A DNA stretch of 64,000 nucleotides, taken from Acidobacteriota bacterium. GTDB taxonomy: Bacteria > Acidobacteriota > Thermoanaerobaculia > Multivoradales > Multivoraceae. The translations under genes and the position numbers were made by a program. Every line of letters begins with the position of its first letter. The stretch's first letter is position 1. Location of the stretch: the NCBI GenBank assembly GCA_011525365.1, contig WTGQ01000002.1, positions 104,306 through 168,305 on the forward strand. The letters run 5' to 3'. Positions 21,963 to 31,142 of this stretch are shown in pieces. The notes below the pieces were generated by a model. It ran no database searches, had not been told where the DNA came from, and saw only the letters and a program-made list of their open reading frames with translations.

Positions 21963-22201
21963 TGAAGACGACTCTCAACATCGATGATTCCGTCATGCAG
22001 CGACTCCGGGAAGAGGCGGCGAGGCGAAGAACCACGATGTCCGCTCTGGTCGAGGCCGGACTGCGACGCGTGCTCGCGCCAGAAGTCCCGGCGAGCGAAC
22101 CGGATGAACTGCCGCCGCTGCCGACGTGGGATAGCGGAGGACATCTGGTCGACATCGACGACCGCGACGCTCTGTATCGGGCGATGGAAGAGGGCGCATG
22201 A
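21962..22201 (+). CDS. Ribbon-helix-helix antitoxin, VapB-like
   Basis: 79 residues from the ATG at 21962; an ATG at 21950 in the same frame would add four. The N-terminal ribbon-helix-helix reads MKTTLNIDDSVMQRLREEAARRRTTMSALVEAGLRR; the C-terminal tail (LPPLPTWDSGGHLVDIDDRDALYRAMEE) is the typical toxin-wrapping segment. It is followed by a PIN toxin with 0 bp spacing. Together they form a type II toxin-antitoxin pair. Confidence 0.9.
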   Translation: MKTTLNIDDSVMQRLREEAARRRTTMSALVEAGLRRVLAPEVPASEPDELPPLPTWDSGGHLVDIDDRDALYRAMEEGA

Positions 22202-22645
22202 GTGCTCGTCTTCGATACGAACGTGCTCATTCATGCGGCGGACGAGCACTCGAACCTCGGTGAGTCCTGCCGAAGGCGACTTGACGACGCGCGTCGAGAC
22301 TCGGCGCCGGCGTTCCTCACTTGGAGTGTCTGCTACGAGTTCCTGCGGGTCAGCACCCACTCTCGCGTGTTCCGGTCCCCGTGGAGGCCATCGGCTGCTT
22401 GGGGCTTCCTCGAGCAGCTTCTTGCAGCGCCCGGGTTCGATCTACTGGTGGCAACCTCACGTCACTCCGCGGTTCTGACTCAGACCCTGGCCGAGTTGCC
22501 CGACCTGCGTGGCAACGTGTTGCACGACGCGCACATCGCGGTCCTCATGCGCGAGCACGGCGTCAGTCGTATCTGCACCCGTGATGCCGGCTTCCAGCGG
22601 TTCCCGTTCCTGACCGTTCTGGATCCACTCGGAGAGTGGCGCTGA
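22202..22645 (+). CDS. PIN-domain ribonuclease toxin, VapC-like
   Basis: 147 residues, GTG start at 22202 immediately after the antitoxin stop. PIN-domain acidic residues are present: D5 in VFDTNVLIHAAD, Glu in SVCYEFLRV, Asp in LHDAHIAVLM and Asp in ICTRDAGFQRFP. VapC toxins cleave tRNA or rRNA and are neutralised by the cognate VapB. The active site looks intact. Confidence 0.92.
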   Translation: MLVFDTNVLIHAADEHSNLGESCRRRLDDARRDSAPAFLTWSVCYEFLRVSTHSRVFRSPWRPSAAWGFLEQLLAAPGFDLLVATSRHSAVLTQTLAELPDLRGNVLHDAHIAVLMREHGVSRICTRDAGFQRFPFLTVLDPLGEWR

Positions 22646-22744
22646 CCGAGTGGAGCGCGTACCGCAGGTCGCGGCGGGTCGCGGACTGGTGGGGCAGTGC
22701 CCAGCGGCTTGACAGCCTGATCGTGAGGCCGCCAGAGTCGGCCG

Positions 22745-22984
22745 ATGAGAGCGCTTCCAGTGGCTGAGTTGAAGGCCAGGTTCTCGAAGGTCCTCGCCGA
22801 CGTGCGTCGCGGCGAGCGCATCGGCGTTCTGTACGGGAGATCGAAGACGCCGGTCGCCATGATCGTTCCGTGGGCGTCGACACCTGCTGGCCGGCGGGAC
22901 CTCGGCTCCCTCGATGGGGAGGTGACAATCGAGTTCGCCGATGACTTCGAGATGACGGAGGAGAAGTTCATCGGCAGTGCGTGA
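22745..22984 (+). CDS. Phd/YefM-type antitoxin, orphan
   Basis: 79 residues. The N-terminal ALPVAELKARFSKVLADVRRGERIGVLYGRSKTPVAMIVP matches the Phd/YefM antitoxin fold, with an acidic C-terminal tail (IEFADDFEMTEEKF). No Doc, RelE or PIN toxin follows within the next frame; the next gene at 23082 does not look like any known toxin. It may counter a toxin elsewhere, or be the remnant of a pair. Confidence 0.78.
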   Translation: MRALPVAELKARFSKVLADVRRGERIGVLYGRSKTPVAMIVPWASTPAGRRDLGSLDGEVTIEFADDFEMTEEKFIGSA

Positions 22985-23081
22985 CGGGCCAGGACCCAGT
23001 ACTTCCCCTCGCGGGTTCAGGCGCCGCGCCGCAGCAGCTTGCGCTCCGGATCGGCGGTAGTCTCAGACGGCCGACCCGACC

Positions 23082-23504
23082 ATGAGCAAGCACACGCGCA
23101 CGTATCACCTCGCCGGCGAACAGACGCGCGGACTCGCGTATGGTCCACTCAGCGAGAGAGGAACACTCGACGGCGTGCTGGTTCGAGTGGGAGGCAAGGA
23201 TGACACCGTGCCGGTCCATCTACTCGATGGCGACAAGGTCCACATCTGCAACGCGAACCGTGAGGTAGCACGTCGCCTCGCGCCGCATCTCTTCGGCGCG
23301 ATCCTCCGCGTGCACGGCGAGGGACGTTGGGAGCGCGACCAGGACGGCAACTGGAACCTGCTGCGATTCGACATTCGCGACTTCGAGCCGCTCGAGGACG
23401 TGCCGCTCGGGGAAGCCGTCCGGCGCTTGCGGGCGGTGAAGGGGAGCCGTTGGCAGCGAATCTCGGAGTCGGCCCGCGAGCTTCATCTACTCCGCGGCGG
23501 GTGA
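23082..23504 (+). CDS. Conserved-looking hypothetical protein
   Basis: 140 residues, not recognised. It begins MSKHTRTYHLAGEQTRGLAYGPLSERGTL. A central beta-rich part follows (VLVRVGGKDDTVPVHLLDGDKVHICNANREVARRLAPHLFGAILRVHGEGRW), then FDIRDFEPLEDVPLGEAVRRLRAVKGSRW and a basic C-terminus. The compact beta pattern is suggestive of an OB- or SH3-like fold that could bind nucleic acid or protein; this is inference only. It lies among toxin-antitoxin genes and 97 bp downstream of the orphan antitoxin, so it could be its partner. Confidence 0.6.
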   Translation: MSKHTRTYHLAGEQTRGLAYGPLSERGTLDGVLVRVGGKDDTVPVHLLDGDKVHICNANREVARRLAPHLFGAILRVHGEGRWERDQDGNWNLLRFDIRDFEPLEDVPLGEAVRRLRAVKGSRWQRISESARELHLLRGG

Positions 23505-23656
23505 GGCGCCTACTGCCGCAGGTGTTTGGTGGCTCGATAGAGCCTCCGTCGGCTGCCACGACCGGATCGCTTCGAGCCGCCATCGACTTCGCTTCGGCAG
23601 AGCTGAACTCTGCTCCGGTCTTGCGGCGCGCATAGCCCACCAACCAAGGGACTGAA

Positions 23657-24769
23657 GTGTCACATCCTTATCTGCTGTTCTGCCCTTACCTCTGCATGGA
23701 GGAGCCAGTGACGTTCGCCGGCTGGGAACTGGGACCACTGGACTTCTTTCGGGATCGGTGGGCTGACTCACGGTTCAAGGATCAGGCCATCGCTTTCTTA
23801 CGCAAGTTCGTCGGGACCGACAGTGAGTCGATCGAGAACCCGGCGATTCTGTGTAGGGAAGGACAACAACTGGACGGTGAAATGCCGTCGCCGGAGGAGG
23901 TGGGGGCGCTTCAGCTCGCTCTTATCTTCGCCTTCGTCGACCGCAACCCACGGAGCCGCCCCGAGAACCAGGATCGCGGCTGGGCGATAGGGACAGCCGA
24001 CAATGCGGACTTGCACGTATGGCCCATTGACCTGGAGCAGGGCCGGGTCGTCAAGAGGACTGGCTACCTAGTGGCAACACACACGGTCGCCTTCGGGGCG
24101 AACGATCGCGAACTGGTCCTGAGCCCACCAGTCGACCTCCACATGCCCTTTAGGGCTCCCAGCCCGGATTCCCTGATCTTGACTGGCATCTACGAGACGG
24201 TTCTAGGATCACTGCGGTCACCCGGTGCGAACCATGAAGCCGATGCCCTTCGCGTAGCTGTTGACTGGTTCGCGAGAGCCTGGAGGAACACTGCAACCGT
24301 CGAGTACCCGGAGCGTCTCGTCTATCTGAAGATAGCCTTTGAAGCGCTGACAGGTACGAGCAGGAACTGGCAGAGTGCCCGCTGGCTCCGGGAGACGTTC
24401 GAGGCCTTGCCCGGCACGACGGCTTCGGACTCCGAGATCTTGGTGTGGTCTCCGGAGGAAGAACCCGTTCATCCACGATGCTGGAAGGACAAGTGTGGTC
24501 ACGTCCAGCGCACATGCATCACGGACCTGGAGCACTGGTTCATGGCGTTCGGTACGGCACGGAACACGATCATCCATGAGGGCACGGTGCCGGACCTCAC
24601 CTACACCGGCCAGAACCCCGCCTACGGCGGCCCGTTCTTCTTCACGGCCGAGTTCCTGTTTCGCGCTGTCATCAAGGTGCAGTTGTCGAAGCTCGGATAC
24701 CACGACGCTTGGCACCCTGAGTCTTGGAGGGCCCTCAGAGACGCTCTTAGGGAGCAGATCGATCGTTGA
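23657..24769 (+). CDS. HEPN-like (Apea-type) protein of unknown function
   Basis: 370 residues from a GTG at 23657; a second candidate start is the ATG at 23696. The N-terminal half is not recognised. The C-terminal half is helical and holds FGTARNTIIHEGTV, an R-x4-H motif (R-N-T-I-I-H) of the kind that forms the catalytic site of HEPN ribonucleases. It is preceded by LERLVYLKIAFEALTG-like helices typical of Apea-like HEPN proteins. Such proteins occur in defence and toxin contexts. Codon choice looks less GC-biased than in the surrounding operons, and toxin-antitoxin genes are next to it, so recent transfer is plausible. Family placement is tentative. Confidence 0.65.
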   Translation: MSHPYLLFCPYLCMEEPVTFAGWELGPLDFFRDRWADSRFKDQAIAFLRKFVGTDSESIENPAILCREGQQLDGEMPSPEEVGALQLALIFAFVDRNPRSRPENQDRGWAIGTADNADLHVWPIDLEQGRVVKRTGYLVATHTVAFGANDRELVLSPPVDLHMPFRAPSPDSLILTGIYETVLGSLRSPGANHEADALRVAVDWFARAWRNTATVEYPERLVYLKIAFEALTGTSRNWQSARWLRETFEALPGTTASDSEILVWSPEEEPVHPRCWKDKCGHVQRTCITDLEHWFMAFGTARNTIIHEGTVPDLTYTGQNPAYGGPFFFTAEFLFRAVIKVQLSKLGYHDAWHPESWRALRDALREQIDR

Positions 24770-24936
24770 AACCGTACGACTTTGGCGGGGCCCAAGGAAC
24801 CGTCGAGGGTGTCTCCACCTTCCTCCGATGGCGGGCGGAGGTAGGTTCGGATTCGTTTGGGACTTCAAGCCTCCGCGTCAGGTGTCGCGAACCCGGCGGT
24901 TGCCTGCTAAGGCGAACACCTGCGCCGGCTGGTCCT

Positions 24937-25506
24937 CTACTCCCCCCGCTGCAACACCGGATAGAACTGCGTGAACACGTTGTCGGTCGCAGCATGCTCC
25001 GCGTGGCAGTTGTAGCACCGTTCCCGCGGGAACGCTGACGCCGACTCCCTCAACCCTCCGGACCGGTCGCGGAAGCTGAGGTAGGCCCAGCCTTCGGGGT
25101 ACCGATCGCTGTCCTTGACCGCCACTTCCATCCCCAGGAAGTCCTTCTCGAAGTAGCCGGCCTGGTTGATGGACTCGCGGGAGCCGGGGCGGAAGATGTC
25201 CATGGGGAGCATGGTTCCCTCGGGGAACTCGCCGGTCGCCATGAAGTAGCGGTAGGCCTCGGGCTGGATGTAGACGTTGGTGAAGGCGCCAGGACCTTCG
25301 CGTTCGGCGGCGTCTTCGTTGTAGCTGAGGCCGAGGGACGCACCGACGAAGACCCAGGTGCGGTAGCCGTCGGGGCGGATGAGGTCGCCGTCGGCGGTGT
25401 AGGCGGGGAGGGCCATGCCGTCGAGGGAGGGCTTGGCGTCCTGCGCGGCCACTACCAGCGCGGCGACCAGGGTGACTAGGGCTGCTACGGTGATGGTGTT
25501 TCGCAC
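24937..25506 (-). CDS. Cytochrome P460-family protein
   Basis: 189 residues with a signal peptide (ITVAALVTLVAALVVAAQ), so periplasmic. Cytochrome P460 features: YRTWVFVGASLGLSY, FTNVYIQPEAYRYFMATGEFPEGTMLPMDIF, and a single haem c site CYNCH (C164, C167, H168) close to the C-terminus, followed by FTQFYPVL. P460 cytochromes oxidise hydroxylamine in nitrifiers, but many homologues in heterotrophs have unknown substrates. It lies downstream of, and on the same strand as, the molybdenum hydroxylase genes, separated from them by repeat copy C. It could be an electron acceptor for them, which is inference. Confidence 0.88.
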   Translation of the reverse strand: MRNTITVAALVTLVAALVVAAQDAKPSLDGMALPAYTADGDLIRPDGYRTWVFVGASLGLSYNEDAAEREGPGAFTNVYIQPEAYRYFMATGEFPEGTMLPMDIFRPGSRESINQAGYFEKDFLGMEVAVKDSDRYPEGWAYLSFRDRSGGLRESASAFPRERCYNCHAEHAATDNVFTQFYPVLQRGE

Positions 25507-25537
25507 GGCAGGGAGATTCTAGCGACGCGGCAGTGTG

Positions 25538-25606
25538 GTCGCCGCTTCGCGGCGCGTTTTCCTGGCCGCCTTCGGCGGCAGCGGGTCAGAAGACCCGCGC
25601 ACCCAG
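25538..25606 (+). repeat. Intergenic hairpin repeat, copy C
   Basis: Three hairpins in order: CGCCGC-TTC-GCGGCG (25540-25554), GCCGCC-TTC-GGCGGC (25565-25579) and GCGGGTC-AGAA-GACCCGC (25581-25598), then GCACCCAG (25599-25606). The third stem differs from copies A and B at paired positions on both sides, so pairing is kept. On the minus strand the repeat begins 3 bp after the stop codon of the molybdopterin-subunit gene, a position suited to transcript termination or 3'-end stabilisation. Confidence 0.88.
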
Positions 25607-25609
25607 TGG

Positions 25610-27802
25610 TCAGGTCCAGCTCAGGTCGTGCTTCGAGATCGGCAGGGAGCGGATCCGCTTGCCGGTCACCGCGAAGATCGCGTTGCACAAGGCCGGCGGG
25701 ACCGGCGGCAACGCCGGCTCACCCAGGCCGGTGGGCTGGTTGTCGCTCATCACCCAGTGGACTTCCACCGGCGGTGCCTGGTCGATACGGAGCAGCTTGA
25801 AGTTGTGGAAGTTGCTCTCGTTGGTGCGGCCGCCGTCGAAGGTGATTTCCTGGTCGAGCGCCTGGCCGAGGCCGTCGAGCGCCGCGCCCTGGACCTGGTT
25901 GACGGCGTTGCTCGGGTTGACGAGCTGCCTGCCGACGTCGCCGGCGACCCAGATCCTGTCGACACCGAGTTCGCCGTCCTTGCTGACCGTGGCCTGGACG
26001 ACTTCGGCGAAGTAGCCGCGGTGGCTGAAGTGGAACGCGACGCCCTGGGCTGTGCCCTCCGGCAGGTCCGCCTTGCCCCATCCGGACTTTTCGCGCACGA
26101 GTTCGAGCACGGCCTTCATCCTCTGCGGATCGAACGCCGTCCTGGTCCCGGCGGGAGCCGAGTCGAGCAGGTCGAGCCGGAACTGGAGCGGATCCTTGCC
26201 GGCCTCGGCCGCGAGTTCGTCGATGAACGACTGGACGACGAAGGAGATCGCGTTGCTGGTCGGAGCGCGCAGCGCCCCGGTCGGGATGCCGAGCGGCATC
26301 TTCGACGCCCCGAGCTCGAAGTTCGGCACGAAGCCCTGCGGGAACTCGTTCGGCGCCATGTTGGCGCTCGAAGCGAAGCTGCGGCCCTGGCCGAAGCTGA
26401 CGAAGTGGTCGCGCCAGGCCGTCAGGTTGCCGGCCTCGTCGAGACCGCCTTCCAGGTAGTGGTAGCCGCCGGGGCGGTAGTAGTCGAAGCGCGTGTCGTC
26501 TTCGCGGTTCCACACCAGCTTGACCGGGACTCCGGCCTGCTTGGCGATCAGGCCGGCCTCTAGCATGTAGTCGTTCGTCAGCCGCCGGCCGAAGCCGCCG
26601 CCCATGCGGGTCAGGTGGATCGTGATCCTGTCCTGAGGAACGCCGAGCGCCCTGCTGAGGTCGCCGCCGGCGAACTGGGGCGTCTGGGTCGGTGCCCAGA
26701 ACTCGGCCTCGCCGTCGCGGACGTGGGCCGTCGTGTTCTGCGGCTCGAGCGGCGCGTGGGCGAGGAAGGGATACTGGTAGGCGGCCTTGATCGTCTTCGC
26801 CGCCGACGCCATCGCTTCGGCCGCGTCGCCGTCGCTCTTGAGATTCTGCTCGGGCGCCTGCTTCGACAGGGCTTCAGCCTGGCTGTCGAAGGACCCGGTG
26901 CTCTGGGACGCGGTCGGCCCCTCGTCCCAGGTGACCTCCAGCTTGCTGCGGGCCTCGTTGACCAGCCACCACGAGTCGCCGACGATGGCGACGCCGTTGG
27001 TCGGCTGGCGGGTGGCGGTGGAGTCGACGACGAAGGCGTCGACAACACCGGGCGACGCCTTGACCGCGTCGAGGTTGGCGCTCTTCACCTTGCCGCCGTG
27101 GACCCGGCACTTCTCGAACACGGCGTACTTCATGCCGGGCACGGTGACGTCGATGCCGAAGAGCGGCTTGCCGGTGACGATCTGCGGGTTGTCGACGCCG
27201 GGGATCTCCTGGCCGATGATCTTGAAGTCCTTCGCGTCCTTGAGCGGGACGGTGCGGGGATTCGGCGGCTCGACCTCGGCCGCGGCGCTCGCCAGCTCGC
27301 CGTAGGACAGCGACTTGTTCTTGAAGTGGACGGCGCCGGCCTCGGTGGTGCACTTCTCGGGCTTGGTCTTCCATTCCTTCGCCGCGGCTTCGACGAGCAT
27401 GGCGCGGGCGGCGGCGCCGACGCGGCGCATCGACTCGTAGTGCATCGGCGTAGCCATGCTGCCGCCGGCCATCTGGCCGCGGTACTTCGTCGCGTCGAAG
27501 TCCGCCTGCTCGACGCGCACCTGGCTCCAGGGGATGTCGAGTTCCTCGGCGATCAGCATCGGCAGCATCGTCTTGACGCCCTGACCGATCTCGGGGTTCT
27601 GGGCCATGATCGTGGCGATGCCGTCCGGCGTCAGGCGGATGAACGCGTTGAGCGCCGTCTCGGCGTCGGCGGTGGCGGCGAAGGCGCTGCGCGCGCCGTC
27701 CAGCGGGAAGCGGGCTCCGAGGAGCATGCCGCCGCCGGCAAGGGCGGTGACGTGAAGGAAACCGCGCCGGGAGAGGTTGCCTGTCTTGTCCACGGCGTTC
27801 AT
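25610..27802 (-). CDS. Molybdopterin-binding subunit of a xanthine-dehydrogenase-family hydroxylase (IorB-like)
   Basis: 730 residues. Tat-type leader [19 protein letters not shown], so the complex is probably exported folded. The arrangement of two molybdopterin-binding domains ([33 protein letters not shown] near the start, PIVKL-like [35 protein letters not shown] in the middle, [22 protein letters not shown] later) matches isoquinoline 1-oxidoreductase/aldehyde dehydrogenase large subunits. Overlaps the iron-sulfur subunit gene by 4 bp (ATGA). The oxidised substrate, an aldehyde or N-heterocycle, cannot be told from sequence. Confidence 0.93.
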   Translation of the reverse strand: MNAVDKTGNLSRRGFLHVTALAGGGMLLGARFPLDGARSAFAATADAETALNAFIRLTPDGIATIMAQNPEIGQGVKTMLPMLIAEELDIPWSQVRVEQADFDATKYRGQMAGGSMATPMHYESMRRVGAAARAMLVEAAAKEWKTKPEKCTTEAGAVHFKNKSLSYGELASAAAEVEPPNPRTVPLKDAKDFKIIGQEIPGVDNPQIVTGKPLFGIDVTVPGMKYAVFEKCRVHGGKVKSANLDAVKASPGVVDAFVVDSTATRQPTNGVAIVGDSWWLVNEARSKLEVTWDEGPTASQSTGSFDSQAEALSKQAPEQNLKSDGDAAEAMASAAKTIKAAYQYPFLAHAPLEPQNTTAHVRDGEAEFWAPTQTPQFAGGDLSRALGVPQDRITIHLTRMGGGFGRRLTNDYMLEAGLIAKQAGVPVKLVWNREDDTRFDYYRPGGYHYLEGGLDEAGNLTAWRDHFVSFGQGRSFASSANMAPNEFPQGFVPNFELGASKMPLGIPTGALRAPTSNAISFVVQSFIDELAAEAGKDPLQFRLDLLDSAPAGTRTAFDPQRMKAVLELVREKSGWGKADLPEGTAQGVAFHFSHRGYFAEVVQATVSKDGELGVDRIWVAGDVGRQLVNPSNAVNQVQGAALDGLGQALDQEITFDGGRTNESNFHNFKLLRIDQAPPVEVHWVMSDNQPTGLGEPALPPVPPALCNAIFAVTGKRIRSLPISKHDLSWT

Positions 27803-28311
27803 GCCTCACTCCCTCCCGCGCCCGTGGCCGTTTCGTGACTGGTGGCCGATGGAGCCTGGGCGATATCCGCGGCGCGGTGGATGGCCGTTCGGATGCGGTT
27901 GTAGGTCGCGCAGCGGCAGATGTTCCCGCTCATCGCCTCGTCGATGTCGCCGTCGGTCGGCGCCGGGTTGCTCGCGAGGAGCGCCGAAGCCGACATGATC
28001 TGGCCGGCCTGGCAGTAGCCGCACTGCGGTACGTCGATCTCCTGCCAGGCGAGCTGCACGGGATGGGCGCCGTCCTCGGACAGGCCCTCGATCGTCGTGA
28101 TCTCCTTGCCCTCGGCGCGCGACACCGGCATGCGGCAGCTGCGCTCCGGCTCGCCGTCGACGTGCACGGTGCAGGCTCCGCAGAAGGACCGGCCGCAGCC
28201 GAACTTGGTGCCCTTGAGGTCGAGTTCGTCGCGGAGTACCCAGAGCAGGGGCATCTCCGGCGGCGCGTCGACCGTCGTCGACTTGCCGTTCAGGGTGAAG
28301 GCGATCGCCAT
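27799..28311 (-). CDS. (2Fe-2S) subunit of the molybdenum hydroxylase (IorA-like)
   Basis: 170 residues carrying both [2Fe-2S] sites of the family. The plant-ferredoxin-type N-terminal site is [22 protein letters not shown], and the C-terminal four-helix site is [11 protein letters not shown] with [12 protein letters not shown]. It transfers electrons from the molybdopterin subunit to an external acceptor. It is the first gene of a two-gene operon with the large subunit. No FAD subunit is present, as usual for IorAB-type enzymes, which hand electrons to a cytochrome. Confidence 0.95.
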   Translation of the reverse strand: MAIAFTLNGKSTTVDAPPEMPLLWVLRDELDLKGTKFGCGRSFCGACTVHVDGEPERSCRMPVSRAEGKEITTIEGLSEDGAHPVQLAWQEIDVPQCGYCQAGQIMSASALLASNPAPTDGDIDEAMSGNICRCATYNRIRTAIHRAADIAQAPSATSHETATGAGGSEA

Positions 28312-28415
28312 GAGTTCGTTCTCCTCGAGGGCCGTTGCGGGGCGGCGACTTACTGGCTGGCCATACAGTGAATGAATCGCGGGGTGAGGTCAAGGGCTCG
28401 CCCGCGATCTAGCGC

Positions 28416-29960
28416 TCAGTTCTGAAACGCCTCGAGCTTTCGCCTGAGGGACCGGCAGAGGCTGGAACCGTCATCGCCCGTCTCGAAGACGTAGCGGTCG
28501 GGCCGAATCAACACGCTGGACGCGTTGTTTCGACCAAGCCAGCGAGTGAGTTCACCGTTCGCGTCGGACAGGTCGCGGCCGAGCTGGAGGACGGTGCCGC
28601 CGAGGACCTCCCTGAACCAGTCCATGTCGGCGCCGGTGGTCGGGGAGCTCGTAACGAGGGAGAACTCCGGACCCAGCAGGTCGTCGAGCCAGGTTTCACC
28701 GCCGGCGGTCGTCACGCGGGGCCTGATCATGCGTCCTCCGGAGGCCTCCGACCCTCCGATCAGCCCCTGTTGATAGGGCTGCCGGTTCGTCATGCGCCGC
28801 ATCAGGGAGAAGCCGGTCTTTCTCTTCCTGCGGCCGCGGAAGAAGGAGTAGTTGCGGTTCGCGATGGCGAGCGGAGTCGAGGCGCTGATCATCCTGCCCC
28901 GCTTCGATGCGCCCTCGATCAGGCGCGCGCAGTGGTCCCAGCACTCTTCCTGGTAGGTGTCCAGAAGCGCCGGTCCGGCCAGCCCTCGAAACAGGAGTTC
29001 GAACTTGAAGGCCAGGTTCAGGGCGTCGCGGATGCCCATGTTGAGGCCCTGGCCGGAGAAGGGCGGCGACTGATGGGCGGCATCTCCTGCGAGCAGCAGT
29101 CGACCGGCGCGCCACGCCTTCGGCATCGAGCCATGGAAGAGGAAGGGCTGAACACGGAGGATCTCGCACGAAGCCGGGTCGAAGTACTCGGAGATCGCCT
29201 CGAGGGCATCTTCGGCGGTGAAGTTCCGGGCTAGCGCCTCCCCGGCTTCGAAGTCGAAACGGACATGCTTGTGGTGCCCCTTGAAGTACACAACGGAACG
29301 GTTGCGCCGGCACCTGATTTCGGAGCCGTCCGGAAGGGAATCGAAGAGCTTCTGGTCGTGGACGACGAGGTCGACGACGATCCATTGGCGCCGGTAACCG
29401 AAGTCGACCCGCTCCGAACCCATCGCGGAGCGGCAGAAGCTGCCGCCGCCGTCAGCTCCGACGGCGAAGCGGCCGGTGAACTCGTGGCGCTCGCCCGTGT
29501 CGCGGTGCGTCGCGACCACCTTCGCGGCTTCGCCCGAACCGTCGACGGCGCACACGTCGTAGCCGAAGAACGCGTCGACGGCGACGTCCTTCGCGAAGTC
29601 GTCGCGCAGCAGGCGCTCGAGCGCGGGCTGGTGAAACACCATGCCGCCCATCGGGAACCCGAACCGCTTCGGGGCCCGCAGAAAGTCGAGCGTCATGAGC
29701 GGCCGGCGTTTCCCGTCGACGAACTCGTTCCGCGCGTACGGCGAGGCGTCCTCGGGGATCAGCTTCTCGAGGATCCCCATGGACGTGTAGATGCGACAGC
29801 TCTCCGGGTCGAGGACCATCGCCCGGGGCGTGGGGTAGACGTCCGGCTCTCGGTCGAAGATCGCCACCGACCGGCCGCGCGCCCGAAGCAGGTTGGCCAA
29901 CGTGGCGCCCGTCGGTCCGCAGCCGATGATCAGTACGTCGTACTTCCTGTTCTCGGTCAC
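28416..29960 (-). CDS. FAD-dependent aromatic-ring hydroxylase, MhpA-like
   Basis: 514 residues, GTG start at 29960. Group A flavoprotein monooxygenase: dinucleotide fold IIGCGPTGATLANLLRARG at the N-terminus, GADGGGSFCRSAMG (the DG motif region) and the FAD ribityl motif LLAGDAAHQSPPFSGQGLNMGIRDALNLAFK. The C-terminal thioredoxin-like domain is short. Relatives hydroxylate phenolic acids such as 3-(3-hydroxyphenyl)propionate. No ring-cleavage dioxygenase is nearby, so the substrate is uncertain. It is divergent from the TIGR03084 gene. Confidence 0.87.
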   Translation of the reverse strand: MTENRKYDVLIIGCGPTGATLANLLRARGRSVAIFDREPDVYPTPRAMVLDPESCRIYTSMGILEKLIPEDASPYARNEFVDGKRRPLMTLDFLRAPKRFGFPMGGMVFHQPALERLLRDDFAKDVAVDAFFGYDVCAVDGSGEAAKVVATHRDTGERHEFTGRFAVGADGGGSFCRSAMGSERVDFGYRRQWIVVDLVVHDQKLFDSLPDGSEIRCRRNRSVVYFKGHHKHVRFDFEAGEALARNFTAEDALEAISEYFDPASCEILRVQPFLFHGSMPKAWRAGRLLLAGDAAHQSPPFSGQGLNMGIRDALNLAFKFELLFRGLAGPALLDTYQEECWDHCARLIEGASKRGRMISASTPLAIANRNYSFFRGRRKRKTGFSLMRRMTNRQPYQQGLIGGSEASGGRMIRPRVTTAGGETWLDDLLGPEFSLVTSSPTTGADMDWFREVLGGTVLQLGRDLSDANGELTRWLGRNNASSVLIRPDRYVFETGDDGSSLCRSLRRKLEAFQN

Positions 29961-30059
29961 GACGCGGCGCCAGAAGCCTGAAACCGGGGCAGGCTAGCAG
30001 ACAGAAGACGGGGCTGGCGCGAGAGAGCCGGCCGACTCCGGTGCTACCGTGCTGCCGAC

Positions 30060-30962
30060 ATGAGCAGCTTCCAGCAGATCGCCGATTTCCGGGACGAGTG
30101 CGATTGCCTCGCCGAGGTTCTGGAGCCTCTTTCCGACGCCGACTTCGAGCGGGCCACGCTGTTCAAGGGGTGGACTCTCCACGACGTCGTCGCGCATCTC
30201 CACATCTTCAACTATGCCGCCGACGCCTCGTACCACGATCAGTCCGCCTTCGACGGCTTCAAGCAGTTCATGGCCGAGCGTCGCGGCCGGCTCAACCTCC
30301 GCGAGCTGACCGACGAGTGGTTCGAGGGCAAGCGCAACCGCGCCGTTTACGACGTCTGGCGCGAGTACTACCCGAGGATGTGCGAGCGGCTCGAAGGGGT
30401 CGATCCGAGGAGGCGGGTGGAGTGGTTCGGACCGCCGATGAGCGTGCGCAGCTCGGTCACCGCGCGGCAGATGGAGACCTGGGCCCACGGCCAGGAGGTC
30501 TTCGACGTGCTCGGCCTCGACCGCGCCGAGGCCGACAGGATCAGGAACATCGTCTTCCTGGGATTCAACACCTTCGGCTGGACCTACGCGGTGCGCGGCC
30601 TCGAAGTGCCGGGCATCGTTCCGGCGCTCGAGCTGACGGCGCCGTCCGGCGAGGTCTGGACCTGGAACGCGGACGAGACGACCAACCGGATCACCGGCGC
30701 CGCGGTCGAGTTCGCCCAGGTGGTCACGCAGGTCCGCAACATCGCCGATACGTCGCTGGAGGTTGTGGGCCCCGTCGCCACCGAGTGGATGGGGATGGCC
30801 CAATGCTTCGCCGGCGGACCCGAGACGCCGCCGGCGCCGGGCACGCGGCACAAGGCGGGGCTTGAGGGGATAGCCGGGAAGTTCTCGGACGACTTCTTCG
30901 CCGAAGGGAGACAGCAGCCGAAGATGCAACACCGGCCGGCTTTGGACGACGCCTTCGACTGA
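30060..30962 (+). CDS. TIGR03084-family protein (DinB/maleylpyruvate-isomerase-like)
   Basis: 300 residues. The N-terminal helical bundle with LFKGWTLHDVVAHLHIFNYAAD resembles the mycothiol-dependent maleylpyruvate isomerase/DinB fold, whose histidines bind a divalent metal. The rest (SVRSSVTARQMETWAHGQEVFDVLG and VRNIADTSLEVVGPVATEWM) matches TIGR03084 members. Their reaction is not established. Its position next to the MhpA-like hydroxylase hints at a role in aromatic-acid catabolism. Confidence 0.82.
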   Translation: MSSFQQIADFRDECDCLAEVLEPLSDADFERATLFKGWTLHDVVAHLHIFNYAADASYHDQSAFDGFKQFMAERRGRLNLRELTDEWFEGKRNRAVYDVWREYYPRMCERLEGVDPRRRVEWFGPPMSVRSSVTARQMETWAHGQEVFDVLGLDRAEADRIRNIVFLGFNTFGWTYAVRGLEVPGIVPALELTAPSGEVWTWNADETTNRITGAAVEFAQVVTQVRNIADTSLEVVGPVATEWMGMAQCFAGGPETPPAPGTRHKAGLEGIAGKFSDDFFAEGRQQPKMQHRPALDDAFD

Positions 30963-31033
30963 TGTGCATCAGGGTGCGACCGGCGGACAATCGCCACCGT
31001 TCGCGGTAAACTGCGCGGCTTGGCCGCTACCGC

Positions 31034-31107
31034 TGGGAGGTCGTCTAACGGTAGGACATGCGGCTCTGGACCGTAGAATCGGGGTTCGAATCCCTGCCTC
31101 CCAGCCA
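31034..31107 (+). tRNA. tRNA-Gln (anticodon CUG)
   Basis: Acceptor stem TGGGAGG (31034-31040) pairs with CCTCCCA (31097-31103), followed by discriminator G and an encoded CCA. The anticodon loop CTCTGGA (31064-31070) gives anticodon CTG at 31066-31068, with stem TGCGG/CCGTA. The T arm has GGTTCGAATCC. The U1-A72 start is typical of tRNA-Gln. Confidence 0.95.
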
Positions 31108-31142
31108 CATAAGAGCGCCTGAGCAGCGTTGCGCCGCGAGGC

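Noticed and set aside
14310-24936. Integrated element with attL/attR at tRNA-Ser
   Set aside because: No duplicate of the tRNA 3' end and no integrase or transposase gene could be found.
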